Shown piece after piece: positions 18,601 through 24,524 of a DNA stretch of 64,000 nt. The stretch covers positions 234,625 to 298,624 of the forward strand of contig CAWDUJ010000003.1 in NCBI GenBank assembly GCA_963805455.1, read 5' to 3'. The stretch is from VRUE01 sp963805455. Its GTDB lineage: Bacteria; Actinomycetota; Thermoleophilia; Solirubrobacterales; 70-9. Both the position numbers and the translations under genes were made by a program. How positions within the stretch are numbered: position 1 is the stretch's first letter; each line of letters opens with the position of its first letter. The notes below the pieces were generated by a model. The model worked only from the letters and a program-made list of their open reading frames with translations, was not told where the DNA came from and made no database searches.

Positions 18601-19378
18601 CGCCGTTCCAGGCGCTCACATATTCGCCGGCGGCGTTGAACTGGAAGATCTCGTGGGCGGCCCAGTCGGCGAGATAGACGTCGCCTGCGGTGGTGACCGC
18701 GATGCCCGTAGTCCTGGTTGAGCCGGAGACTTCTTCGTATAGCCCCGCCGGCGTGGCGGTGATCTGTTCGAGGTAGGCACCGCTTTCATCGAAGATGTCG
18801 ACCACTTTGTGGCCTGCATCGACGACGTAGAGGTCGTGGGTCGCCTGGTTGATCGCGATCGCGAAGCTGCTGTAGTAGTCGGTCGGCGGGGTGAAGGAAC
18901 CGGCTGGGGTCTCGAGCCCGGCAAGCTGGCCGTTGTGCGTCGGTTCGGAGTCACCGAAGCTCGTGATCAGGTTCCCGCCTTCGTCGAACTTGTCGATCAC
19001 CCCGTGGGTGCGGTCGGCGACATAGACGTCACCCGTCCCGTTATCGACCGCCACCGAGACGCGCGATCCGCCGAATGACCCGATCGGGGTGGTGCTACCT
19101 TCCCAGCGGTCCGGGACCGAGTCGGCGGTGGAGCTGAAGTCGAAGACCACTCCCCGGCCGCTGTCCGCCACATAGATGTGACCGTTCTTGTCGCTCACGG
19201 CGATTCCCTCGGCCAAGAGGTTCTGGAATTCGCTGGGGCTCCATTCCAGGTTCTGGGGATATGGCGGCGGGAACTGGCCGACGGGCAGGTACTTCTTTGC
19301 CGCGAGCGCAGGAGAGGCCGTGAACAGGAGGGCGAGGCCGATGACGGCGGGAACGGCGAAGCGGAGCCCGGAGGCCAT
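15614..19378 (-). CDS. Giant secreted NHL/Fn3-like protein, first gene of surface operon
   Basis: 1254 aa from MASGLRFAVPAV. This start is chosen over an upstream ATG in the same frame because it begins a clean signal peptide (to about residue 25, ALAA) and has a GCGAGGGGAA ribosome site; the upstream frame runs through the promoter. Domains: NHL propeller 1 (about 26-345), an Fn3-like domain (about 363-455), NHL propeller 2 (about 473-800, with NHRVDEF-type repeats), then four Fn3-like domains (about 809-1215). It ends in a Cys loop (CKAGFVLRHGRC) and a His/Arg tail (HHHHRRKRRHRHG). It lacks the CRAYELVS/TolB region of its two paralogues. It is likely the founder transcript position of a six-gene operon. 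Confidence 0.85.
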   Translation of the reverse strand: MASGLRFAVPAVIGLALLFTASPALAAKKYLPVGQFPPPYPQNLEWSPSEFQNLLAEGIAVSDKNGHIYVADSGRGVVFDFSSTADSVPDRWEGSTTPIGSFGGSRVSVAVDNGTGDVYVADRTHGVIDKFDEGGNLITSFGDSEPTHNGQLAGLETPAGSFTPPTDYYSSFAIAINQATHDLYVVDAGHKVVDIFDESGAYLEQITATPAGLYEEVSGSTRTTGIAVTTAGDVYLADWAAHEIFQFNAAGEYVSAWNGGTLPNGAASKTPEGDFGPEYEPLEVAAEDSTGNVLVNNPSYASIDVFDKDGNFLSKASHAELGGDWIYYPQVIALDQATGDLYSARYSSSAQVLEPIIVPDVSAGAASDVGTTTATLHGHVDPASGEGGGPVTGCRFEYIATFDAAANPEIETFKGAKSVPCAPAIPPDYTVPTDVSASVTGLTPGTEYRFRLVAANSEGENIAVGENFATVGRYNLSTRFGSTGPGDGQLEEPLDVAIDEATGAAYVADAGNHRVDEFSAAGSFVRAFGADVGGPGVDVCTSGCQAGTAGAEPGPGELANPKFIEVDNSMGPSAGDVYVADGEDRIVQKFDSSGNLLSDWRSGGAIEFTKSEGKIGGITVDEGGNLYVLTDNAPYNWTEISQDGLSVTKFPTNNTWGGTLRLDLGTPGGSGIDIGLGENWYETQRSGHEENAGVRYSSTTAPIYASFRIYLATRLELANSGLAIDRSANNLFVDQSGHIDEFPATNCNPGGTGPLPAPGGCRPSDTFGAGNLAEGAGLAAPSSSHLVFAADKGADEIAVFAPLPAPDVTTGGVTGVGPTSATLTGHVDPAGAGQVSDCHFEYLAGPINNEVQKLEFENALEGTFTLTFEGQTTKPIPLAPGGFPEYYILNALEALPKVGNGNVRVTGPEGGPFEIEFVKRFTQVNVPQLTIDPSGLTPSGATATATTRYPGNGWGYGVSIPCSPAAPLSGPADVSADLSGLTPFTAYRYRLAAARSDSEGLLSYGRELTFTPGSTSAPAVNATSVSAVTPTSADLHAEINPMSAPTLYLFDYGPSAQYGQQTPSSASIGEDETDHAVHTDVSGLTPGVIYHFRTVAINLNGVSNGPDQTFATPDEPEIGQSAVSAVSANGATLGLTISAGFRATTYHVEYGTTRGYGTNTAQSASIGTDNSPHQLSVDIPGLAAATTYHYRVVASNEIGTTSGPDQTFTTTAPVAQAPTVTRSPKCKAGFVLRHGRCVKKRHHHHRRKRRHRHG

Positions 19379-19519
19379 TGTCTTCCCCTCGCGTCTCACC
19401 TTGCTCTCTCTCCCCTTTCCGGCGGGCCCCCCAAGCTCACGATAACTCGCGAGCCCTGCCGGGCCAAATCGGTTTCTCCTCCCACAGCCTCGCTGCGGGC
19501 CTCCCGTTCCCCGTACAAA

Positions 19520-19571
19520 CAACTCGCTTCCGGGAAGTTGCGGACTACTAGAACACAGTCCAACCGAGTTG
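19520..19571. promoter_or_regulatory. Candidate operator region: paired CAACTCG boxes
   Basis: CAACTCG reads forward at 19520-19526 and on the opposite strand at 19565-19571, framing the predicted promoter. Each box sits in a small inverted repeat: CAACT...AGTTG at 19520-19540 around a TTCCGGGAA core, and CAACCGAGTTG at 19561-19571 inside the -35/-10 spacer. One element overlaps the predicted start and one the spacer, as expected for repressor sites. The neighbouring TetR protein is the obvious candidate; binding is inferred. Confidence 0.4.
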
Positions 19572-19575
19572 TCAA
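19547..19575 (-). promoter_or_regulatory. Predicted promoter of the surface-protein operon
   Basis: On the minus strand a perfect -35 TTGACA (19570-19575) is followed after exactly 17 bp by TCTAGT (19547-19552), a 4/6 match to the -10 consensus. The predicted start is near 19540, giving a leader of about 160 nt before the first ATG at 19378. It lies in the divergent gap facing the tandem TetR gene. Confidence 0.6.
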
Positions 19576-19640
19576 GAGATTTTATGAAAACCCGCATGGA
19601 ATCTGGGGTTTCGTCTGACGATGCTCTACCGTGAAGACGG

Positions 19641-21035
19641 ATGCCGATAGTCAAGAAATTACCGTTGAGAGAGCCGAAGTCCGGCGCATCGGAGGCACCC
19701 AGACGTCTGGATAAGGTGCCGCTCCTGATGGTGGCGACACCCTGGGGAGACTCAAAGCGGCTGAGCGAAAAGACGCTGCCCCCCGGCGGGGGCACGACTG
19801 CCGCGGAAGCGGAGCAGAACCACCGTGAACGCCTCTACGGCGCGATGGTCGCGAACGTCGCCGAAAAGGGCTATGAGGCGACGACGATCCTGGACCTGGT
19901 CGAGGTCTCCGGGGTGTCGCGCAGTGCGTTCTACAAGCATTTCAGCGACAAAGAGGCCTGCTTCTTGGCGGCAATCGAGGCGCTCGTCTGGCCGGCGCTG
20001 GAAACTGCGTCCGAGAAGCTCCTGCCTGATGGCGAGCCGCAGAGCGACCCGCAACTCACCAAGACCGCGTTCGAAGACCTGATCAAGGGGATCGCGACGC
20101 AGCCGGCGGCGGCGACGATGTGCATCGTCGAGGTCTATGCGGGTGGGACCGAGGCGGTGGCTCTGCTCGACCGCGTCACCGATTCCCTCGAGGCGCTGGC
20201 GACGCCGATCCTGGGAGCGATGGGGCGCGAGGGAATGCCCTCGGAGTTGGTGCGGGCCCTGATCGGCGGAGTGCAGAAGGTGATGCACAAGCACCTCTAC
20301 CGCGGCGAGCCCGAGCAGCTGGTGGAGCTGGCGCCGCAGCTCTGGGATTGGCTGTTCCTCTACCCCCCTCCCCCCGGGCCGCTGCGCGGGCCGCGCCGCC
20401 GCGTGCTGCGGGCGCTGCCCTTCGAGGAGCGGCAGGCCGCGTCGAATCCGTCGGAGCGGCTGCTGCGGGGGCTGGCGGCGGCGGTCGCCGAGAAGGGCTA
20501 TCCCGAGACGACGATCGCCGACATCATCGAGCGCGCCGGGACCTCCTACCGGGCGTTCTATGAGCTCTTCGAGAGCAAGGAGGATGCGATCGTGGCGGCC
20601 CTCGACGTCGGCTCGCTGCAGATGCTGGCGGCCGCGCTGCCGGCCTTCAGGATCGCCAAGGACTGGCCGGAGGCGGTGCGCGCCACGCAGGAGGCGATGT
20701 TCCTCTACGGGGTCCAGGAGCCCGAGTACGCGCGGCTGGGCGCGGTGGAGATGTACGCGGCGGGGACACGAGCGCTCGAGCAGCGGGAGCGGGTGACCGA
20801 ACAGATGGAGGCCTTGTTGGCAGCGGGCTACGAGCTCGCACCCGAGATTCCCGCGGTCACCGCCGAGGCGATCGGGGGGGCGCTGTACGCGCTCTTCTAT
20901 GAACACGTGAAAACGAAAGGGCCCGAGCGCCTGGCGGAGATGGTGCCATGGGCCGTCTACCTCACGCTGACTCCGTTTCTGGGCGGCGAGGAGGCTTACG
21001 CCGTCGCCACCGGCGGCGGTGGCGAGAACGCCTGA
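19641..21035 (+). CDS. Tandem double TetR-family regulator
   Basis: 464 aa containing two complete TetR modules in one chain. The first DNA-binding domain is at about residues 62-108 (EKGYEATTILDLVEVSGVS, then AFYKHFSDKEA); the second is at about 271-318 (EKGYPETTIADIIERAG, then AFYELFESKEDA). Each is followed by its own helical ligand or dimerisation domain. Canonical TetR proteins are about 200 aa and homodimeric, so this is probably a single-chain pseudo-dimer. It is transcribed divergently from the giant surface-protein operon, so local repression of that operon is a reasonable inference. The first ATG has only a weak GA-rich ribosome site, and an ATG at residue 30 is possible. The N-terminal ~55 residues look disordered. 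Confidence 0.85.
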   Translation: MPIVKKLPLREPKSGASEAPRRLDKVPLLMVATPWGDSKRLSEKTLPPGGGTTAAEAEQNHRERLYGAMVANVAEKGYEATTILDLVEVSGVSRSAFYKHFSDKEACFLAAIEALVWPALETASEKLLPDGEPQSDPQLTKTAFEDLIKGIATQPAAATMCIVEVYAGGTEAVALLDRVTDSLEALATPILGAMGREGMPSELVRALIGGVQKVMHKHLYRGEPEQLVELAPQLWDWLFLYPPPPGPLRGPRRRVLRALPFEERQAASNPSERLLRGLAAAVAEKGYPETTIADIIERAGTSYRAFYELFESKEDAIVAALDVGSLQMLAAALPAFRIAKDWPEAVRATQEAMFLYGVQEPEYARLGAVEMYAAGTRALEQRERVTEQMEALLAAGYELAPEIPAVTAEAIGGALYALFYEHVKTKGPERLAEMVPWAVYLTLTPFLGGEEAYAVATGGGGENA

Positions 21036-21124
21036 GTCGGCGACTGGCTCGTCACCGCACGTTAGATTGCGGCAGGCTCGGCAAAAGGTGCCGGCTCGCT
21101 AGCCTCAATACGGTTTCTTCTCTG

Positions 21125-23254
21125 ATGGCTCGGCGAACCCGAAAACGGCGACGCAGGTCGCATGGACATCGCTGGAAGCTGCTGGTTGCCGGCGGCGTCC
21201 TCCTCGTGCTGGTCCTGGCCGGCGGCACCGTCGCCGCGACCTGGGCGATCGGCGTCTACAACTCCGCGCCGCCGCTCTCAAGCCTGAAACCGGTGCAGCA
21301 CGGAAGCTCCTCGGCGATCTACGCGGCGGACGGGTCGCTGATCGGCTACATCCGCGCCAGCACCATCCGCCAGCCGGTCCCCGCGCGCGCCCTCCCGCAG
21401 GACCTCAAGGACGCCACCGTGGCGATCGAGGACAAGGGCTTCTTCGACCACGGGGCGATCGACCCGGCGTCGATCGCTCGCGCCGCCTGGAAGGACCTGC
21501 TGGCAGGGGGCAAGCCGGTCCAGGGCGCCTCGACAATCACTCAGCAGCTCGTCCGCAACCTCTATATCCGCAACCCCGAACAGACGCTCGAACGAAAGCT
21601 GAAGGAAATCCGCCTCGCCTTCGAATTGGAGGACGCCCACTCCAAGCACTGGATCCTGACCCAGTACCTGAACACCGCCCCGTATGGCACGGTGGAAGGC
21701 GAGACGGCGGTGGGCGCGGAAGCCGCGGCGCAGACGTACTACGGCGAGCCCGCCAAAAAGCTGAGCCTGCCCAAGGCCGCTCTGATCGCGGGGCTCCCGC
21801 AGGCGCCCTCCGAATACAACCCGTTCCTCGACCCCAAGGCCGCGCTCGAACGCCGCAACGAGGTGCTGGCGTCGATGGAGGACCAGGGGTACATCAGCCC
21901 TGCCAGGTACCGCACGGCGGCCCACCGGGGCCTGGGGCTGAACCCGGGCCACAAGTACCAGGTGATCCGCGACCCCTTCCTGTTCGACCTGGTCCAGCAG
22001 GAGCTGATCGACAGGTACGGCATCAACACCGTCCGCTACGGGGGCATCAAGGCCTACACGACCATCGACCCCCACCTCCAGGAACTGGCGCAGGAAGCTG
22101 TCGACTCCTGCTCGGTCTGCTACCCCGAAGGCGGCCCGGCGTCGGCGCTGGCCTCGGTCGACCCCTCCAACGGCGAGATAGTCGCGCTCGCCTCCACTCC
22201 CGGGTCCGCCGAAGAAAGCCAGTTCAACTACGCCTGGCAGGCGCACCGGCAGCCCGGCTCCTCGTTCAAGACCTTCGTCCTGACAACCGCGATCAAGCAG
22301 GGCATCGATCCCTACTCGACCTACTACAACGGCACCTCGCCGAAGACTCTGGAGATCCCGGGAGGCGGCACCTGGACCGTCCACAACGCCGAGCCGGGCG
22401 GGGGGACGATGTCGCTCGCCAGCGCCACCTGGGACTCGGTCAACGCCATCTTCGCCCAGCTCGACCTCGACGTCGGCCCGGAAAACGTCACCCACACGGC
22501 CCATCAGATGGGGATCACCGCGCCGCTCGAATCGGTGCCGGCCGAGGCGATCGGCGGGCTGAGGATCGGTGTCACCCCGCTTGAAATGGCCTCGGCGTAC
22601 GCAACGCTCGCCGATGGCGGCATCCGCCATGAGCCCACGGCGATCGGCCGCATCGAATTCCCGAACGGCAAGGTCGACGAACCCAACCCCGACACCGGCG
22701 AGCGCGTCCTCACCGAGGGTGAGGCATACGACGTCACCAAACTGCTGGAGGGCGTGATCACCCAGGGGACGGGCGCCGGCTACACCTCGATGGGCTGTTC
22801 GGCGGCGGCGGGCAAGACCGGCACCTCTGAGGGCCTGTCCGACGCCTGGTTCGTCGGCTACACGCCGCTCTTCTCGACGGCGGTCTGGACCGGCCACCCG
22901 CAGTCCCGGGAAGAGACCGGCTTCGGCGGCCCGACCTCGGGGCCGATCTGGCGCTACTTCATGGAACAGGCCGTAAACGGCGACTGCCCCGAATTCGGGC
23001 AGCCGTCCACCCTCCCCGAACTCTCCGGGCTGAACTCAGGTCACACCTCCGGCTCCTCCTTTTCGGAAAGCGAAAACGAATACGAAGAATTCGAACCGGA
23101 AGAAGAAGAAAAAGGCAAAAAGGAAGGCGACAAAGGGAGCGGCAACAAACCGAGCGCAACGCCGGAATCGCCCCCCGCACCGGAAGCCGCTCCCACGCCC
23201 GAACCGACACCCCCCCCTTCCGGGGGCATCGGCGGAGGCGTCGCCGCGCCCTGA
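21125..23254 (+). CDS. Class A penicillin-binding protein (transglycosylase/transpeptidase)
   Basis: 709 aa from MARRTRKRRRR; the open frame extends upstream, but this start gives the expected basic cytoplasmic tail plus one membrane segment (about 19-42). The GT51 glycosyltransferase domain shows EDKGFFDHGAID (catalytic Glu102), GASTITQQLVRNLY, RKLKEI and YLNTAPYG. The transpeptidase domain shows SxxK (Ser379-Lys382), SVN (438-440) and KTGTSEG (564-566). It polymerises lipid II and crosslinks peptidoglycan outside the membrane. After about residue 640 comes a low-complexity tail, Glu/Lys-rich then Pro-rich, ending GGIGGGVAAP. It lies 89 bp after the TetR gene on the same strand and may be independently transcribed. 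Confidence 0.93.
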   Translation: MARRTRKRRRRSHGHRWKLLVAGGVLLVLVLAGGTVAATWAIGVYNSAPPLSSLKPVQHGSSSAIYAADGSLIGYIRASTIRQPVPARALPQDLKDATVAIEDKGFFDHGAIDPASIARAAWKDLLAGGKPVQGASTITQQLVRNLYIRNPEQTLERKLKEIRLAFELEDAHSKHWILTQYLNTAPYGTVEGETAVGAEAAAQTYYGEPAKKLSLPKAALIAGLPQAPSEYNPFLDPKAALERRNEVLASMEDQGYISPARYRTAAHRGLGLNPGHKYQVIRDPFLFDLVQQELIDRYGINTVRYGGIKAYTTIDPHLQELAQEAVDSCSVCYPEGGPASALASVDPSNGEIVALASTPGSAEESQFNYAWQAHRQPGSSFKTFVLTTAIKQGIDPYSTYYNGTSPKTLEIPGGGTWTVHNAEPGGGTMSLASATWDSVNAIFAQLDLDVGPENVTHTAHQMGITAPLESVPAEAIGGLRIGVTPLEMASAYATLADGGIRHEPTAIGRIEFPNGKVDEPNPDTGERVLTEGEAYDVTKLLEGVITQGTGAGYTSMGCSAAAGKTGTSEGLSDAWFVGYTPLFSTAVWTGHPQSREETGFGGPTSGPIWRYFMEQAVNGDCPEFGQPSTLPELSGLNSGHTSGSSFSESENEYEEFEPEEEEKGKKEGDKGSGNKPSATPESPPAPEAAPTPEPTPPPSGGIGGGVAAP

Positions 23255-23449
23255 GGTTTTCCCGACGGGCAGCGATCTCAAGCTGCTGATTGCCCCTGAC
23301 AGATCCTCGCGGTTTGCGTTGTGGGGGGAGGGGGTAAGAAAGTCGTTCGGAATCGAGGTGTTGGATCTGCGTTGCACGGCTCTCTGAGCTCAAGGGCTAC
23401 GCAGGCTGGCGAAAGTCGCCGGGTAGCCCTAACGAGAGGAGACACGCAG

Positions 23450-23830
23450 ATGTCAGCCGTGCTGATTGTCGTCATCGGGATCGTCGTGCTGGCGCTCGCC
23501 GTCGCCGCCGCCGCGATCAGCCGCCGGGCGGCAGCCCGGCGCCGGCTCGAACGAGAGCAACTCGCGGAGCGGGCCGACGCCCACCGCGACGAGGCCCAGA
23601 CCCGCGCCGCCAAGGCCAACGAGTACTCCGATCAGGAGATGGCGAAACGTGCCGAGGCCGACGAGGCCGCGAGGGAGGCCGAGCGTCATGCGCGCCTGGC
23701 CGAGGAGCAGAGGAATCGGGCGGATCAACTGGCCGCCGAGTCAGAGGGTGTGAGCGAGCGCGTCGAGCGTGCGCGAGCACAGGCCCGCGGGCACAGTCAC
23801 AAAGCCGACGAGATCGAGGAGAAACTGTGA
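23450..23830 (+). CDS. Small membrane-anchored coiled-coil protein
   Basis: 126 aa. The ATG at 23450 is preceded by GAGAGGAG with good spacing; the in-frame ATG further upstream has no such site and would add a disordered leader. One transmembrane helix at about residues 2-22 (VLIVVIGIVVLALAVAAAA) is followed by an Arg-rich boundary and an uninterrupted Ala/Glu/Arg-rich heptad stretch to the end, predicted to be a coiled coil in the cytoplasm. It is first of four small genes on the plus strand with short gaps. It is of a type often annotated only as hypothetical; no function is assigned. Confidence 0.75.
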   Translation: MSAVLIVVIGIVVLALAVAAAAISRRAAARRRLEREQLAERADAHRDEAQTRAAKANEYSDQEMAKRAEADEAAREAERHARLAEEQRNRADQLAAESEGVSERVERARAQARGHSHKADEIEEKL

Positions 23831-23858
23831 CCCGGCGAGCCGACCTGGAGGCGAACTC

Positions 23859-24101
23859 GTGCTGATCGCCGCCGTGATCGCGATCTGCGTCGTCCTGGCG
23901 ATCCTCGGCTTTCTCCTCCCGAGGTTCTCCGACCATGCCCGGCGTGGCGCCGACAAGGGCTTTTCGACCGGCGCCAGAGCCGGCTCGAAGGCGCCTGGTC
24001 CGATCGGCCGCCTGCTCGGGAAATCGTTTCGAACCTCCCAGCATGCGGCTGACAAGAGCCACGGCGCAGGCAAGAAGGCCCGCACCAAGTCCCCACTCTG
24101 A
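23859..24101 (+). CDS. Small single-pass membrane protein (GTG start)
   Basis: 80 aa from a GTG at 23859, with a GGAG ribosome site 9 nt upstream and 28 bp after the preceding stop. Residues 2-19 form a hydrophobic helix (LIAAVIAICVVLAILGFL); the rest is basic, Gly/Ser/Lys-rich and probably cytoplasmic. An ATG at 23769 in the same frame would overlap the preceding gene by 62 bp and add an unlikely charged leader. Part of the small-protein cluster; function unknown. Confidence 0.65.
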   Translation: MLIAAVIAICVVLAILGFLLPRFSDHARRGADKGFSTGARAGSKAPGPIGRLLGKSFRTSQHAADKSHGAGKKARTKSPL

Positions 24102-24128
24102 CCAGAAGTCAAAACGAAGGAGCTGCAA

Positions 24129-24203
24129 ATGACCATCGTAGGAATTCTCATCGTGATCATCCTGATCCTGTTGGCTATCTATCTATTCCGCCGAGTTGCC
24201 TAG
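24129..24203 (+). CDS. 24-residue hydrophobic membrane peptide
   Basis: ATG at 24129 to TAG at 24201. The product is almost entirely one transmembrane helix (MTIVGILIVIILILLAIYLF) followed by RRVA, so by the positive-inside rule its C-terminus faces the cytoplasm. A strong GAAGGAG ribosome site lies 6 nt before the ATG, the best in this cluster, which argues that this very short frame is real. It is 27 bp after the previous gene and 15 bp before the next. No family assignment is possible at this length. Confidence 0.6.
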   Translation: MTIVGILIVIILILLAIYLFRRVA

Positions 24204-24218
24204 AGGGAGGCGGATGAG

Positions 24219-24482
24219 ATGACCTTTGCCGGCAGCATCCTCCTGATCGTGGTGGGCGCGATCCTTCGATTCGCGACCCACCTCCACGTCAAGGGCCTCG
24301 ACCTACACACGATCGGTCTGATCCTGATGCTCGCCGGCGTTGTCGGCTTGATCATCGCGATCTGGCAATGGGCCGTGTGGACCCGTCGGTCCCGCCAGTC
24401 CGAAGTCCTGGTCGACGATCGGCGCGTCCCAGATCCGGCCTACCAGCGGCCCGTGGGTGAGTACAGGGACCCGCCGCGCTGA
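24219..24482 (+). CDS. DUF6458-like small membrane protein
   Basis: 87 aa. The N-terminal half has two transmembrane helices separated by a short loop: SILLIVVGAILRFATHLHVKGLDLHTIG, then ILMLAGVVGLIIAIWQW. This G-x-x-L-x-x-x-G-A-I-L-x-F-A pattern matches my memory of the DUF6458 family. The C-terminal tail is charged (RRSRQSEVLVDDRR) and ends in DPPR. The ATG follows GGGAGGCGG. The 3' end of this gene has a close duplicate at 48868-48922, where only a remnant survives. It is the last gene of the small-protein cluster and converges on the cyclase/STAND gene. Confidence 0.7.
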   Translation: MTFAGSILLIVVGAILRFATHLHVKGLDLHTIGLILMLAGVVGLIIAIWQWAVWTRRSRQSEVLVDDRRVPDPAYQRPVGEYRDPPR

Positions 24483-24524
24483 GCCTCGGACTCGAGGCCA
24501 CCTGGAGGCGCGAGAGAGGGCCGA

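Noticed and set aside
21278..22897. Minus-strand open frame of 539 codons
   Set aside because: Antisense to the penicillin-binding protein, whose catalytic motifs are all in the plus frame.
23255..23330. Terminator after the penicillin-binding protein gene
   Set aside because: A GGGCAGC/GCTGC...GCCC pairing exists, but it is bulged with a long loop and no T-run; not convincing.
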